A stretch of 64,000 nt of DNA from Pectobacterium sp. A5351 (GCF_028335745.1 NZ_CP116477.1:2914001-2978000); one strand, 5' to 3'. Numbered from the stretch's first letter, positions 38,756-50,066 are shown. Numbers and translations are program-made. Notes: a model not told the origin generated them from the sequence alone.

Positions 38756-39775
38756 ATGAACGTTCTCGTCACAGGTGGTAGCGGTTACATAGGAAGTCAT
38801 ACTTGCGTACAATTGCTGGCAGCCGGGCATACTCCCGTCATTCTCGATAACTTGTGCAACAGCAAGGCTAGCGTCGTTAAAACCATTACACGTTTAACCG
38901 ATAAAACGCCCATTTTTTATCAGGGAGATATCCGCGACAGCGCACTGCTGGACGAGATTTTCGCTAAACATTCCATTGATTCCGTCATCCACTTCGCCGG
39001 CTTGAAAGCCGTGGGGGAATCCGTGCGTGAACCGCTGAGTTACTATGACAATAACGTCTACGGTACGCTGGTGCTGGTTGAGGCCATGAAGAAAGCAGGC
39101 GTGAAAAACCTGATTTTTAGTTCCTCTGCTACCGTCTATGGCGATCAACCGCGTACACCATATCAAGAAAGTTTCCCGACCGGGCAGCCTGCCAGTCCTT
39201 ATGGCCGCAGCAAGCTGATGGTGGAGCAAATCCTGCAAGATTTACAGCATGCAGAACCGGAGTGGAGTATTACGCTGTTGCGTTATTTCAACCCGGTTGG
39301 CGCACATCCATCAGGTGAAATGGGCGAAGATCCGCAGGGTGTGCCCAATAATCTGATGCCTTACATTGCTCAAGTTGCAGTCGGGCGTCGCGACTCGCTG
39401 GCGATCTTCGGCAATGACTACCCTACCGTTGATGGCACAGGCGTACGAGATTACATCCATGTCGTCGATTTGGCTGATGGTCATATCGCCGCCATGAACA
39501 CCCTGCAAAATCGTGCTGGCGTGCACATTTACAATCTGGGCGCGGGTGTAGGCTACAGTGTATTGCAGGTCGTTGAAGCCTTTAGCCAGGCTTGTGGTAA
39601 GCCATTGTCTTACCATTTTGCCCCGCGTCGTCAGGGCGATCTGCCTGCTTATTGGGCAGATGCCGAACGTGCAGCAAACGATCTGAACTGGCGAGTCACG
39701 CGCTCATTGCAAGAAATGGCGCAGGACACCTGGCGCTGGCAATCCAGTCACCCTAACGGGTACGAAGAAGCGTAA
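38756..39775 (+). CDS. galE: UDP-glucose 4-epimerase
   Basis: The 339-residue NAD-dependent epimerase (E. coli 338) interconverts UDP-glucose and UDP-galactose. The Rossmann motif is VTGGSGYIGSHTC at the N-terminus; catalytic residues appear as SSSATVYGD and the YGRSK (YxxxK) pair. The start is 38756 (MNVLVTGG) with an AGGGG ribosome site; the frame extends to 38720. It is followed by galM after 126 bp; galT and galK, which lie between them in E. coli, are absent here. Confidence 0.97.
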   Translation: MNVLVTGGSGYIGSHTCVQLLAAGHTPVILDNLCNSKASVVKTITRLTDKTPIFYQGDIRDSALLDEIFAKHSIDSVIHFAGLKAVGESVREPLSYYDNNVYGTLVLVEAMKKAGVKNLIFSSSATVYGDQPRTPYQESFPTGQPASPYGRSKLMVEQILQDLQHAEPEWSITLLRYFNPVGAHPSGEMGEDPQGVPNNLMPYIAQVAVGRRDSLAIFGNDYPTVDGTGVRDYIHVVDLADGHIAAMNTLQNRAGVHIYNLGAGVGYSVLQVVEAFSQACGKPLSYHFAPRRQGDLPAYWADAERAANDLNWRVTRSLQEMAQDTWRWQSSHPNGYEEA

Positions 39776-39901
39776 CGACGTTTTTTCACGTCGAGTGACA
39801 GAGTAGGGGAAGCACAGCAGAGCTGATTTCTGCTGCTTTCCTCTATACTGCATGTATCGGCCAGTCCCTTCTATCTTGTCGAGCCTCTACAGGAGCAAGT
39901 C

Positions 39902-40948
39902 ATGTTGAATGAAAGTCTCAATTCGCTGGCGCCAGATGGCCAGCCGTTTCAATTAACAACCTTGCAGAATCAGGCAGGCATGCGCGTGTGCCTGATGGAC
40001 TGGGGGGCAACCTGGCTTTCCTGTGAACTCCCACTGCCAGAAGGTGAAGTGCGAGAGGTTTTATTGGGCTGCGCATCACCCGAGCAGTATCCACAACAAA
40101 GGGCTTACCTCGGTGCGTCGATTGGCCGCTATGCCAACCGCATAGCCAAAGCAACGTTCAGTCGAGAGGCCGAAACCTTTCATCTGGTTCCGAATCAGAA
40201 CGAACATCAACTGCACGGTGGCCCGGAAGGCTTTCATGCACGCCGCTGGCGAATTGTCAGTCAGGATGCAACCCAGGTTACTTACCAACTGCATTCACCT
40301 GATGGCGATCAGGGGTATCCAGGGCACCTCAACGTACAGGTGACCTACGCGCTGACCGAACATAATTCGCTGGAAATTTCGTATCAGGCGACCGTAGAGA
40401 AAGCCTGCCCTGTCTGTCTGACTAACCACGCCTATTTCAACCTTGATGGCGATCTGACTGACGTACGTAAACACCAATTACAGCTGTTTGCTGACTATTA
40501 TTTACCGGTCAATAGCTCGGGGATTCCCAACGCTGACCTGACACCAGTAAACGCGACCGGAATGGATTTCCGCCAGCCAAAAACGCTCGAAGAGGATTTC
40601 CTGCGCGACAGCGATCAAATGGCCGTCGGTGGTTACGATCATGCTTACTTACTGCATCGCACCTGCGGTTCCAGCGAGAGTCCGGCAGCCAATTTGTGGT
40701 CATCAGATGGCCGCGTGCTGATGAGTGTCTTCACCAGCGCCCCCGCCTTGCAGCTCTACAGCGGCAACTTTCTGGCCGGAACACCTTCGCGAGACGGTGG
40801 TCACTATGAAAACTATGCCGGCGTCGCGCTGGAAAGCGAATTCCTGCCGGACAGCCCGAATAACCCAGACTGGCCACAGCCCGACTGCTGGCTCAAGCCG
40901 GGAAAAGTCTACCGCTCGGATACCACATACCAGTTTCTCGTACAGTAA
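39902..40948 (+). CDS. galM: Galactose mutarotase (aldose 1-epimerase)
   Basis: The 348-residue enzyme (E. coli 346) interconverts alpha and beta galactose. Family motifs are IGRYANRIAKATF (substrate Asn/Arg), NEHQLHGGPEGFHARRW (catalytic His), CLTNHAYFNLDGD (second His) and VALESEFLPDSPNNPD (catalytic Glu). A GGAGC ribosome site precedes the ATG. A hairpin with a T-run lies 35 bp after the stop. Confidence 0.95.
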   Translation: MLNESLNSLAPDGQPFQLTTLQNQAGMRVCLMDWGATWLSCELPLPEGEVREVLLGCASPEQYPQQRAYLGASIGRYANRIAKATFSREAETFHLVPNQNEHQLHGGPEGFHARRWRIVSQDATQVTYQLHSPDGDQGYPGHLNVQVTYALTEHNSLEISYQATVEKACPVCLTNHAYFNLDGDLTDVRKHQLQLFADYYLPVNSSGIPNADLTPVNATGMDFRQPKTLEEDFLRDSDQMAVGGYDHAYLLHRTCGSSESPAANLWSSDGRVLMSVFTSAPALQLYSGNFLAGTPSRDGGHYENYAGVALESEFLPDSPNNPDWPQPDCWLKPGKVYRSDTTYQFLVQ

Positions 40949-40982
40949 CCGAACAGCAAAACACGATTAACTCATTGATAAC

Positions 40983-41007
40983 ATTGGCAGAGACATCTGC
41001 CAATTTA
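40983..41007 (+). terminator. galM terminator
   Basis: attggcaga and tctgccaat make a 9-bp stem with loop gaca, followed by tta. It ends the galE-galM unit. Confidence 0.65.
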
Positions 41008-41097
41008 CTACACGACTTTACAAAACTATGCCATTCCTCGCTTGCTCCCCTCCAGCCCAGACGCTTACACTCCTATGACATCCAAAAAGGAATTGCC

Positions 41098-41550
41098 ATG
41101 TCCACATCATCACGGTCTCCATTACTCATTCATCATCTGCGCCATAAAGGCAGATGGGGATGGCTATTGGCACTGTGCTGGCTTTTCCTAAATGCGCAAC
41201 TGGCTATCGCAGGTCATCAATGCGATATGGCGCTCAGCCAGACCTCGCCCGCTGTCCAGCATCAGGCACATCTGCAACAAGCTGACGTTCAGCCACTATC
41301 GTCTCACGCTCAGCATACGGCTGAAGCGTCTTACACTGCCGACCAGCAAACACCACTGTGCGAAAAGCACTGCATACCGGATAGCGTTAAGCAGGATAAC
41401 GATTCGCTGGCATTACTCGCACTGCCGGTCAGCGGTGAACTGGTTTTAGCGGATAACCCTGTCCCGCTTAATCAGGCATGCGATGCCTGGCTCTCTCCTC
41501 CCGCAGTTGGCCCTCCGGCTGAGATCCGCTTCTGTCGATTCAGAGAATAA
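41098..41550 (+). CDS. His-rich exported protein of the copper efflux cluster, function unknown
   Basis: The 150-residue protein is not recognised. An N-terminal signal-like hydrophobic segment (WGWLLALCWLFLNAQLAIAG) precedes a region rich in His and Gln (QHQAHLQQADVQPLSSHAQH), a Cys pair in PLCEKHCIPD, and a C-terminus PPAEIRFCRFRE. The composition suggests metal binding in the periplasm. The start at 41098 has an AAAAAGGA ribosome site; the longer frame from 40975 runs through the galM terminator and is unlikely. It is first in a run with cusF, a TolC-type gene, cusB and cusA, separated from cusF by an ERIC element. Confidence 0.7.
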   Translation: MSTSSRSPLLIHHLRHKGRWGWLLALCWLFLNAQLAIAGHQCDMALSQTSPAVQHQAHLQQADVQPLSSHAQHTAEASYTADQQTPLCEKHCIPDSVKQDNDSLALLALPVSGELVLADNPVPLNQACDAWLSPPAVGPPAEIRFCRFRE

Positions 41551-41609
41551 CCCAAGCGATTGATAACCCCTGCGCCAGCGAGCGCAACACCTTGTTTATC
41601 AATTATTTT

Positions 41610-41736
<127 letters not shown>

Positions 41737-41749
41737 TTGGGATTATTTT

Positions 41750-42103
41750 ATGCGTATCACCTATATGGCTCTGCTCAGCAGCCTGATTTTTGCTGTTTCT
41801 TCCGTTACTTTTCCCGCGTGGGCAAACGACCACCAGCATCATGCGATGATGCATACCACACCTCCTGCGGCCACTCCCGTTATTTATCAGAGCACCGGGA
41901 TCGTTAAACAGTGGAACGCCGACAGTGTGACGCTCTCTCACGCCCCCATTGTCGACCTAAAATGGCCAGCTATGACGATGGCCTTCACGCTGCCATCAGA
42001 GGGAAAAATAGCGCCGTTACCCATCAACACGTCCGTTTCGTTCAGCTTTATCCAGAACGACAGCGGCTACATTCTGACCGCGATTACACCACAGCAGCCT
42101 TAA
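41750..42103 (+). CDS. cusF: CusF-like periplasmic copper/silver chaperone
   Basis: The 117-residue protein has a signal peptide (MRITYMALLSSLIFAVSSVT-FPAWA) and a CusF OB-fold. The metal ligands are in the right spacing: His64, Trp72, Met75 and Met77 (SHAPIVDLKWPAMTM), as in E. coli CusF (His36, Trp44, Met47, Met49). It would pass Cu(I)/Ag(I) to CusB/CusA. The chosen ATG at 41750 begins the signal peptide; an in-frame ATG at 41711 inside the ERIC element would add 13 residues (MQLEVLRVYWDYF) that do not look like a signal start. Confidence 0.9.
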   Translation: MRITYMALLSSLIFAVSSVTFPAWANDHQHHAMMHTTPPAATPVIYQSTGIVKQWNADSVTLSHAPIVDLKWPAMTMAFTLPSEGKIAPLPINTSVSFSFIQNDSGYILTAITPQQP

Positions 42104-42115
42104 CCGGAGCACATC

Positions 42116-43375
42116 ATGAACTTATCCAAACACGATGCCACGCGCGCGTGTCTGGCGATGTTGCTGTGGCTGCCTGCCGCCGTATTTGCGGCAGACCTGA
42201 GTCTTGAACAGGCTTTACAGGCGGCGGAACGTTATTCCGCCGATCTGTCGGCCAATCAACACCAGATTAACGCGCTACAGAACATGGCCGACTCCGCCAC
42301 ACAACTTCCCGATCCCAAATTGAAATTTGGCGTCGAAAATTTGCCATTGGGCGGTAACAACGGTAGCCGACTCACGCGTGAAGGCATGACGATGCAGCGC
42401 ATCGGCGTCATGCAAACCTACGTCAGCAGCCGTAAACGCGATAGCAAAGCGCAGGCTATTCGGGTCGAAGCCGACGCGCTGCAAAGTAATAGCGAAAGTA
42501 TCCGCGCGCGCCTGCAGCGGGAAACGGCACAGGCATGGCTGGATCTGGCGCTCTCACAGAGAGCATTGGCCGACGTCGCTGCGCTGGTCAACGAAAGCCA
42601 GCGGCAGATCGCGTCACAAAAAGCGAATGTGGCGGCAGGCGGTGAAACCAGTAGCGTACTGGATGCTCGTCTGACGCTGGCAACCATGCAGGACAAGCTG
42701 GCCGACGCCGAACGAGATACTCAGATCGCGCACGCCCGACTAGTGCAGCTTACCGGCATGACGGCAATTAACGTGCAAGGCGAACTGCCCCGTTTTGAAC
42801 GACTGCCAGCATCACCAGAGATGCTGAGCAGCGCCATTCACCAGCACCCGGAAATGCAACAGGCGCAGCGTGAAGCCGAACTGGCTCAGGCTCGCTCCGC
42901 ACAGTCAGCGGTTGCCGCCATCCCTAATGTCGATGTTGAAGTCTATTACGCAAAACGTGGGGACGATTACGACGACATGGCGGGCATGATGGTGACGGTC
43001 GATCTGCCGCTGTTCACATCCAAGCGTCAGGATAAGGACTACGCCGCGGATGTCTCTCGCAGCATGGAAGCGCGCGACAAAGTCTTGCTCACCGAACGAG
43101 AACATCAGGCGCAACTCGATACGCTAATAGCTCAATATCAAGCCGCACAGTCACGCTGGCAGCGCCAGAGCAACGAGGTTCTCCCTCTCCAACAGCAGCG
43201 CATCAAACTGATTCAGGCTCAGTATCAATCCGGCAGCAGTAATCTTTCCGCCGTACTAGATGCCCGTCGGGCGTTACTCGAAAGCCGGATTGCCGTTCAG
43301 GATACCGCTCGGGAGATGGCGCAATATTGGGCTGCCATCCGTTATCTGACACCACAAGGAAGCCCTACGCGATGA
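42116..43375 (+). CDS. TolC-family outer-membrane channel of the Cus-like pump
   Basis: The 419-residue outer-membrane efflux protein has a signal peptide ending AAVFA-ADLS and two repeats of the OEP domain, with long coiled-coil helices (residues about 130-215 and 310-400). It lacks the lipobox of E. coli CusC, so it is closer to the CzcC type. It would join the CusB-CusA pump across the envelope. It starts 12 bp after cusF and overlaps cusB by 4 bp (ATGA). Confidence 0.88.
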   Translation: MNLSKHDATRACLAMLLWLPAAVFAADLSLEQALQAAERYSADLSANQHQINALQNMADSATQLPDPKLKFGVENLPLGGNNGSRLTREGMTMQRIGVMQTYVSSRKRDSKAQAIRVEADALQSNSESIRARLQRETAQAWLDLALSQRALADVAALVNESQRQIASQKANVAAGGETSSVLDARLTLATMQDKLADAERDTQIAHARLVQLTGMTAINVQGELPRFERLPASPEMLSSAIHQHPEMQQAQREAELAQARSAQSAVAAIPNVDVEVYYAKRGDDYDDMAGMMVTVDLPLFTSKRQDKDYAADVSRSMEARDKVLLTEREHQAQLDTLIAQYQAAQSRWQRQSNEVLPLQQQRIKLIQAQYQSGSSNLSAVLDARRALLESRIAVQDTAREMAQYWAAIRYLTPQGSPTR

Positions 43376-44865
43376 GCAAAACAGTCACGAACAAATCATT
43401 GATGTTTAGCCTGATGACACTGGCTATTCTCAGTGCAGGTGGCGTGGGCTATCTGGTTGGCAAACAGCAAACGCCGCACTCGCCTTCTACCGCAGAGCCA
43501 GAACGTGCCGTTCTCTATTGGTATGACCCGATGGTGCCGGATAAACGTTTCGACAAACCGGGGAAATCCCCGTTTATGGATATGGAATTGGTGCCCCGCT
43601 ACGCCGATGAAGTACAGGGTGATGGCAGTATCACCGTCAGCGCCCGTCAGCAGCAGAACCTCGGCGTTCGCACTGCCCACGCGGAAATACGTGAACTTGT
43701 CGACCGCAGTACGGGTTACGGCACCGTCGCGATCAACGAGCGTGGATTGCACACGCTCGTCGCGCCCAGCGGCGGCATTGTCGAAAAACTCACGGTCAAT
43801 GCCCTGCAACAGCAGGTGAAGAAAGGCGAGACACTCGCCACGTTGTGGAACCCGACATGGGCGGCGGCGCAGCGTGAATATCTGGCGGTACGACAGTTGG
43901 GCGACGACGTTCTGACCCAATCAGCCCGCCAGCGACTAGCACTGCTGTTCATGCCGGAAACGGTTATTCGTCAAGTCGAGCGTAGCGGCAAGCCGCAGGA
44001 TCGAATCGCCATTACCGCGCCGGAAGACGGCTACGTGAATAAGCTTGAAGTACGGCAAGGCATGCAGTTAAGCCCTGCCCAGCCGTTATTTGAACTTGCC
44101 AGCCTGAATCCGGTTTGGGTCGATGTCGATTATCCCGAGACTCAGGCGGCTCAGCTCACTCTCGGCAGCGACATCAGCGCCACCAGCCGTGCCTGGCCGG
44201 ACAAAACCTTCCACGGCAAAATCAGCGAACTGCTACCCGTGCTGGACAGTACCACACGCACGCTAAAAGCCCGTGTCGTGCTGGATAACCCGCAACAGCA
44301 GCTTAAACCCGGCATGTACCTCACCGTGCAGCTTTCTCACGCTCAGGCAGAGCCGCGTCTGGCAATCCCACAGGAAGCACTATTGGTCAGTGGTAGCCAA
44401 AACCGGGTCTTGCTAAGCGATGGCAATGGCCATTTCACTCCGCGTAACATCACTGCGGGCGCGTCGCTAGGCGATTGGGTCGAAATTATCGATGGGTTGA
44501 AGGCTGGCGACAGCGTGGTCACCTCCGGTCAGTTCCTGATTGATTCCGAAGCCAGCCTGCGCAACGCCCTGCCGCAATTTGCTACTGACACATCGACAGC
44601 CTCCGCTGCTCCCGTCGGCTATCAAACTCAGGGTGTGATCAAAGCGATAAATGGCAATCAGGTCACCATTGAACATGAAGCCGTTCCGGCGCTCAACTGG
44701 TCACCGATGACGATGGATTTCACGCTGCCATCATCAGGGCTACCTCAGGGCGTGGGAATCGGCAGCACCGTCAGTTTCCAGTTCAGCATGGACGACAGCG
44801 GGATACACGTCCTGCATTTTTTACCCGCTGACGATCCGCATGCCGGGCACGGAGGCCATCCATGA
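43372..44865 (+). CDS. cusB: RND periplasmic adaptor CusB with fused C-terminal CusF domain
   Basis: The 497-residue membrane-fusion protein starts with a membrane anchor ([20 protein letters not shown]). A metal-binding N-terminal segment follows ([18 protein letters not shown] then MDMELVPRY), with the methionines used by E. coli CusB. The lipoyl/barrel-sandwich, alpha-hairpin and beta-barrel regions span about 100-400. A CusF-like domain at 415-497 has His435, Trp443, Met446 and Met448 in exact CusF spacing, ending in HAGHGGHP. The true start (43372) overlaps the channel gene stop; cusA overlaps its end by 4 bp. Confidence 0.93.
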   Translation: MSKTVTNKSLMFSLMTLAILSAGGVGYLVGKQQTPHSPSTAEPERAVLYWYDPMVPDKRFDKPGKSPFMDMELVPRYADEVQGDGSITVSARQQQNLGVRTAHAEIRELVDRSTGYGTVAINERGLHTLVAPSGGIVEKLTVNALQQQVKKGETLATLWNPTWAAAQREYLAVRQLGDDVLTQSARQRLALLFMPETVIRQVERSGKPQDRIAITAPEDGYVNKLEVRQGMQLSPAQPLFELASLNPVWVDVDYPETQAAQLTLGSDISATSRAWPDKTFHGKISELLPVLDSTTRTLKARVVLDNPQQQLKPGMYLTVQLSHAQAEPRLAIPQEALLVSGSQNRVLLSDGNGHFTPRNITAGASLGDWVEIIDGLKAGDSVVTSGQFLIDSEASLRNALPQFATDTSTASAAPVGYQTQGVIKAINGNQVTIEHEAVPALNWSPMTMDFTLPSSGLPQGVGIGSTVSFQFSMDDSGIHVLHFLPADDPHAGHGGHP

Positions 44866-47800
44866 TTGCCTACATGATTCGCTGGTCGCTCAACAATCGC
44901 CTGCTGGTTTTACTGGCGGCGCTGTTCATGGCGGCGTGGGGACTGCTCTCTCTGCAAAAAACGCCGCTGGATGCTCTCCCCGATCTGTCTGACGTGCAGG
45001 TCATCATTCGCGTCAGCTATCCGGGGAAAGCGCCGCAGGTGGTGGAAAATCAGGTGACCTATCCGCTCACCACCACCATGCTTTCCGTGCCGGGTGCCAA
45101 GACAGTCAGGGGCTTTTCCATGTTCGGCGATGCCTACGTCTACGTGCTGTTTGAGGACGGAACCGATCCTTACTGGGCGCGCTCGCGCGTGCTGGAATAT
45201 CTCAGTCAGGTACAATCCAGCCTGCCCGCCGAGGCCAAAACCTCGCTTGGCCCGGATGCTACCGGCGTTGGCTGGATCTACGAATACGCGCTGGTCGATC
45301 GCAGCGGCAAATACAGTCTGGCCGACCTGCGCGGATTTCAGGATTGGCTGCTGAAATATGAGCTGAAAACGGTTCCTGATGTGGCAGAAGTCGCCAGCGT
45401 GGGCGGCATGGTCAAGCAATATCAGATCGTCGTCGATCCGGAACGGATGCGGACGCAGGGCATCACCCACCAGCAGATCGTGAGTGCCGTGCAGGCAGCC
45501 AATCAGGAAAATGGCGGTTCGGTGCTGGAACTGGGTGAAGCGGAGTATATGGTACGCACCACTGGCTACCTGAAAACCGTGCAAGACTTTAACCACGTGG
45601 TGATTACCACCCGTAACGGCATTCCTGTGCTGTTACAGGATGTGGCTACGCTCAGAGAAGGGCCGGAGATGCGGCGCGGCATCGCCGAACTGAATGGCGA
45701 AGGTGAAGTGGCGGGCGGTATTATCGTCCTGCGCTATGGTAAAAATGCGCTGAATACGCTGCATGCTGTCAAAGCACGGTTACAGGAGATACAAAAAAGC
45801 CTGCCAGCGGGCGTTGAGATCGTCCCAACCTACGATCGCTCGCAGTTGATAGAACACGCTATCGACACGCTCAGCTTTAAGCTGCTGGAAGAATTTGCCG
45901 TTGTCGCCGTCATCTGCGCACTGTTTCTGTTCCACTTCCGCTCGGCGCTGGTAGCGATTATCAGCCTGCCGCTGGGAATTTTAGGGGCATTTATCATCAT
46001 GCGCTATCAGGGCGTGAACGCGAATATCATGTCGCTGGGCGGAATCGCGATTGCCATCGGCGCCATGGTGGATGCCGCGATTGTGATGATAGAGAACATG
46101 CATAAAGTCATTGAGCAGTGGCGGAATGAAAACCCTGGCAAGCAGCCGCAAAACAACGAGTGGTGGCAGTTAGCCGAACGGGCGGCGGTGGAGGTCGGTC
46201 CTGCGCTGTTTTGCAGCCTACTGATCATTACACTGTCGTTTGTACCGGTGTTCTCACTGGAGGCGCAAGAAGGCCGCATGTTTTCACCGCTGGCTTTTAC
46301 CAAAACCTATGCCATGGCCGTTGCCGCCGGATTAGGGATTACGCTGGTTCCGGTATTAATGGGATATTTCGTGCGCGGTAAGATACCGGACGAACAGGCC
46401 AATCCGATTAACCGTTGGCTCATTGCCCTGTATCACCCGGTGCTGCAAAAAGTGTTGAGCTATCCGAAGATCACGCTGCTGGTCTCCGGCCTGCTGTTGC
46501 TGCTCACGCTCTTTCCGCTCAGCCGTCTGGGAAGCGAATTTATGCCACCGCTGGATGAAGGCGATCTGCTGTATATGCCTTCTACCCTGCCCGGCATCTC
46601 CGCGCGTGAAGCGGGTCGCCTGCTGCAACAAACGGATAGGTTGATTAAAACCGTGCCCGAAGTTGAATCGGTTTTCGGTAAGGCCGGTCGGGCCGAAACG
46701 GCAACCGACCCCGCTCCGCTTACCATGCTGGAAAGTACGATTCGGCTGAAACCGCGCGACCAATGGCGTGAGGGGATGACCATGGATAAGCTGGTGGCCG
46801 AGTTGGATCGCACCGTCAGCCTGCCGGGCATCGCCAACGTGTGGGTGCCACCGATTCGCAACCGGCTGGACATGTTGGCTACCGGTATCAAAAGCCCGGT
46901 GGGCATCAAGGTCAACGGCAATAATCTGGCAGATATTGAGCGTACCGCCGAGCAAATCGAGCAGGTGGTAAAACAGGTGCCGGGCGTGACCTCTGCGCTG
47001 GCGGAGAGGCTAGCAGGCGGGCGCTATATCGATATTGATATCGACCGCCCACGCGCCGCGCGCTACGGCGTGTCTGTTGAGGAACTGCAATCGATCGTCG
47101 CGACGCTCATCGGCGGGCAGAACATCGGCGAAACCATTGAAGGTCGTCAACGTTACCCCATCAATATCCGCTACCCGCGTGAATTACGTGATTCGCTACA
47201 AAAATTGCGCGACCTCCCCATCGTGACAACAAACGGCAGCAGAGTGACGCTGGCAGAGCTGGCTGACATTCGCGTCAGCGAAGGGCCGCCCATGCTGAAA
47301 AGTGAAAACAGCCGCCTGTCGGACTGGATTTATGTCGACCTACGTGGACGCGACCTAAAATCTGCCGTTGAAGACATGCAGCAGGCCGTTGCCCAACAGG
47401 TCACACTGCCGGAAGGCGTTTCCCTGAGCTGGTCCGGTCAGTTTGAGTATCTGGAACGCGCCACGGAAAAAATGAAAGTCGTCGTACCCTTTACGCTGCT
47501 GATCATTTTTGTGCTGCTGTATGTCACCTTCAACCGCATCAAAGATGCGCTGCTGATTATGGCAACGCTCCCTTTCGCGCTGATTGGTGGCGTCTGGCTG
47601 CTCTATATCCTTGGCTATAATCTTTCTGTAGCCGGTGCCGTAGGCTTTATTGCACTGGCGGGTGTCTCAGCGGAATTTGGCGTCATCATGCTGCTCTACC
47701 TCAATCATGCGGTGGAAAAACACCGCGTGGCCGGTCAGGCGCTGTCGCGCCAGCAGTTAATGGATGCTATCCACGAAGGGGCTGTTCTGCGGGTACGGCC

Positions 47801-47999
47801 AAAAATGATGACTGTCGCAACGATTATGGCAGGCCTGCTGCCCATCATGTGGGGCGGAGGCAGCGGGTCCGAAATCATGCAGCGGATCGCCGCGCCGATG
47901 ATAGGCGGCATGGTAAGCGCGCCTCTGCTGTCGATGTTGGTGATCCCCGCGGTTTATCTGTTATTGCACAAGGGGGAAATCGGTTTGCTGAAACGGTAA
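44862..47999 (+). CDS. cusA: Cu(I)/Ag(I) RND efflux pump CusA
   Basis: The 1045-residue HME-RND pump (E. coli 1047) exports Cu(I)/Ag(I) from cytoplasm and periplasm by proton antiport. The methionine relay seen in E. coli CusA is kept: [24 protein letters not shown] and [12 protein letters not shown] correspond to Met573, Met623 and Met672. Transmembrane acidic residues appear in [17 protein letters not shown]. About 12 transmembrane helices with two large periplasmic loops are visible. It is the last gene of the coupled channel-cusB-cusA run. Confidence 0.95.
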   Translation: MIAYMIRWSLNNRLLVLLAALFMAAWGLLSLQKTPLDALPDLSDVQVIIRVSYPGKAPQVVENQVTYPLTTTMLSVPGAKTVRGFSMFGDAYVYVLFEDGTDPYWARSRVLEYLSQVQSSLPAEAKTSLGPDATGVGWIYEYALVDRSGKYSLADLRGFQDWLLKYELKTVPDVAEVASVGGMVKQYQIVVDPERMRTQGITHQQIVSAVQAANQENGGSVLELGEAEYMVRTTGYLKTVQDFNHVVITTRNGIPVLLQDVATLREGPEMRRGIAELNGEGEVAGGIIVLRYGKNALNTLHAVKARLQEIQKSLPAGVEIVPTYDRSQLIEHAIDTLSFKLLEEFAVVAVICALFLFHFRSALVAIISLPLGILGAFIIMRYQGVNANIMSLGGIAIAIGAMVDAAIVMIENMHKVIEQWRNENPGKQPQNNEWWQLAERAAVEVGPALFCSLLIITLSFVPVFSLEAQEGRMFSPLAFTKTYAMAVAAGLGITLVPVLMGYFVRGKIPDEQANPINRWLIALYHPVLQKVLSYPKITLLVSGLLLLLTLFPLSRLGSEFMPPLDEGDLLYMPSTLPGISAREAGRLLQQTDRLIKTVPEVESVFGKAGRAETATDPAPLTMLESTIRLKPRDQWREGMTMDKLVAELDRTVSLPGIANVWVPPIRNRLDMLATGIKSPVGIKVNGNNLADIERTAEQIEQVVKQVPGVTSALAERLAGGRYIDIDIDRPRAARYGVSVEELQSIVATLIGGQNIGETIEGRQRYPINIRYPRELRDSLQKLRDLPIVTTNGSRVTLAELADIRVSEGPPMLKSENSRLSDWIYVDLRGRDLKSAVEDMQQAVAQQVTLPEGVSLSWSGQFEYLERATEKMKVVVPFTLLIIFVLLYVTFNRIKDALLIMATLPFALIGGVWLLYILGYNLSVAGAVGFIALAGVSAEFGVIMLLYLNHAVEKHRVAGQALSRQQLMDAIHEGAVLRVRPKMMTVATIMAGLLPIMWGGGSGSEIMQRIAAPMIGGMVSAPLLSMLVIPAVYLLLHKGEIGLLKR

Positions 48000-48136
48000 A
48001 GCCAGAGCGTGATTTTACGCAAACAACCTGCGGATAAATCACGCTTGCCATCGACTATCGATTGCCGATAACCGTTCTCCGCCCCTATAATGAAATCAGT
48101 TATCACAGAAATCTTAGGATAGGAAGGAGTTTAGCT

Positions 48137-48889
48137 ATGGCTGTAACTAAGCTGGTACTGGTAAGACACGGTGAGAGCCAGTGGAACAACGAAAACCGCT
48201 TCACAGGCTGGTACGATGTCGATCTATCCGACAAAGGCCGTTCAGAAGCCAAAGCCGCAGGTCAGCTGCTGAAAGACGAAGGTTTTGCCTTTGATTTCGC
48301 GTATACCTCCGTGCTGAAACGTGCCATTCACACACTGTGGAACGTACTGGACGAGCTGGATCAAGCCTGGTTGCCAGTGGAAAAATCCTGGAAACTGAAT
48401 GAGCGCCACTACGGTGCGTTGCAGGGTCTGAATAAAGCCGAAACCGCTGAAAAATACGGTGACGAGCAGGTTAAACAATGGCGCCGTGGTTTCGCAATTA
48501 CGCCGCCAGAGTTGACGCGTGATGACGAACGTTTCCCGGGCCACGATCCGCGTTACGCTTCTCTGAGCGACAAAGAGCTGCCACTGACTGAAAGCCTGGC
48601 GCTGACCATCGAACGTGTTGTGCCTTACTGGAATGAAACCATCCTGCCACGCATCAAGAGCGGCGAGCGCGTCATCATCGCGGCTCACGGTAACTCACTG
48701 CGTGCACTGGTGAAATACCTGGACAACATGGGCGAAGACGAAATTCTGGAACTGAATATCCCAACTGGCGTGCCATTGGTATATGAGTTCGACGAGAACT
48801 TCAAACCAATCAAACGTTACTACCTGGGCAACGCAGACGAAATCGCTGCAAAAGCGGCCGCAGTAGCGAATCAGGGTAAAGCCAAGTAA
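48137..48889 (+). CDS. gpmA: 2,3-bisphosphoglycerate-dependent phosphoglycerate mutase
   Basis: The 250-residue glycolytic enzyme (E. coli 250) interconverts 3- and 2-phosphoglycerate. The phosphohistidine motif is [10 protein letters not shown]; others are [27 protein letters not shown] and the second His in [12 protein letters not shown]. The start is 48137 (MAVTKLVL) with a strong AGGAAGGAG ribosome site; the frame extends to 48062. A bidirectional terminator follows. Confidence 0.98.
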   Translation: MAVTKLVLVRHGESQWNNENRFTGWYDVDLSDKGRSEAKAAGQLLKDEGFAFDFAYTSVLKRAIHTLWNVLDELDQAWLPVEKSWKLNERHYGALQGLNKAETAEKYGDEQVKQWRRGFAITPPELTRDDERFPGHDPRYASLSDKELPLTESLALTIERVVPYWNETILPRIKSGERVIIAAHGNSLRALVKYLDNMGEDEILELNIPTGVPLVYEFDENFKPIKRYYLGNADEIAAKAAAVANQGKAK

Positions 48890-48905
48890 TTTACCGTTGA
48901 ATGAG

Positions 48906-48932
48906 AAAAACCCGGCCTGTGCCGGGTTTTTT
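48906..48932. terminator. Bidirectional terminator between gpmA and aroG
   Basis: aaaaacccggc and gccgggtttttt form a GC-rich stem with A and T runs on both sides, 17 bp after gpmA. It probably serves both converging genes. Confidence 0.88.
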
Positions 48933-49010
48933 ATGTCGGTCCGTCGCAAGCGACGCTGAAAAACGTTCCCTGCGTTTTTTATGGCGGGCCAGTCAGCACG
49001 CCATTCGACA

Positions 49011-50066
49011 TTACTTGCTACGGCGTTCGCGTACGGCAGACGCTAGCTGACGCAGCAGGGATTCCGTATCTTCCCAGCCAATACACGCATCGGTGACGCT
49101 GCGGCCATAAACCAGCGGTTCACCACTTTCAAGACTCTGGTTACCTTCAACCAGATGGCTTTCCACCATCACGCCCATAATCGCTTTGTCGCCCTGAGCG
49201 ATCTGCCCGCTGACGTCAGTACAGACCTCCATCTGCTTTTTGAACTGCTTGCTGCTGTTCGCATGGCTGAAATCGATCATGACCTGCGATGTCAGACCCG
49301 CTTTTTCCAGACCAATTTTTACGTCTTTCACGTGTTCAGCACTGTAGTTCGGCGTTTTTCCGCCGCGCAGAATGATGTGGCAATCGCTGTTACCGCTGGT
49401 GTTCACGATAGCCGAATGACCCCATTTGGTCACAGACAGAAAGCAGTGTGGCGCGCTGGCGGCGTTAATCGCGTCAATCGCGACTTTGATGGTGCCATCA
49501 GTGCCATTTTTAAAGCCGACGGGGCATGACAGGCCAGAGGCCAGTTCACGGTGTACCTGAGATTCTGTTGTGCGCGCGCCGATCGCCCCCCAGCTCATCA
49601 AATCCGCCAGGTATTGCGGGGTGATCATATCAAGGAATTCACCCGCAGCCGGCAAGCCGGTATCGTTAATTTCCAGCAACAGCTGGCGCGCAATGCGCAA
49701 GCCGTCATTGATCTGGAAACTGTTGTCCATGTGCGGATCGTTGATTAGCCCTTTCCAGCCAATCGTGGTGCGGGGTTTTTCAAAATAAACCCGCATGACC
49801 ACTTCCAGATCGTCACTCAGCTCATCACGCAGCGTCAGCAGACGCGCGGCGTACTCTTTTGCTGCTTTTGTGTCATGAATAGAGCAAGGACCAATCACCA
49901 CCAGCAGGCGGTCGTCATTGCCGTTAAGAATTTTATGGATCGCAGTACGCGCGAACGATACCGTTTCCGCTGCCTTCTCCGTGGCTGGAAACTTTTCTAG
50001 CAAAGCAACCGGCGGCAAAAGTTCATTAATATCTTTAATTCTTAAATCATCATTTTGGTAATTCAT
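49011..50066 (-). CDS. aroG: 3-deoxy-D-arabino-heptulosonate 7-phosphate synthase, Phe-sensitive
   Basis: The 351-residue enzyme (E. coli 350) condenses phosphoenolpyruvate and erythrose 4-phosphate, the first step of the shikimate pathway. Motifs: VVIGPCSIHD, RVYFEKPRTTIGWKGLINDP, MSWGAIGARTTESQ, VMIDFSHANSSKQ and GVMVESHL. The sequence is close to E. coli AroG, the phenylalanine-inhibited isozyme. The start is 50066 (MNYQNDDLRIKD); the frame extends four residues further. No convincing TyrR box was found in the 295-bp gap upstream. Confidence 0.96.
   Translation of the reverse strand: MNYQNDDLRIKDINELLPPVALLEKFPATEKAAETVSFARTAIHKILNGNDDRLLVVIGPCSIHDTKAAKEYAARLLTLRDELSDDLEVVMRVYFEKPRTTIGWKGLINDPHMDNSFQINDGLRIARQLLLEINDTGLPAAGEFLDMITPQYLADLMSWGAIGARTTESQVHRELASGLSCPVGFKNGTDGTIKVAIDAINAASAPHCFLSVTKWGHSAIVNTSGNSDCHIILRGGKTPNYSAEHVKDVKIGLEKAGLTSQVMIDFSHANSSKQFKKQMEVCTDVSGQIAQGDKAIMGVMVESHLVEGNQSLESGEPLVYGRSVTDACIGWEDTESLLRQLASAVRERRSK

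Noticed and set aside
40949..41097. CueR- or CusR-type operator before the copper efflux cluster
   Set aside because: No CueR-like inverted CCTTCC/GGAAGG or CusR-type repeat could be found by eye.
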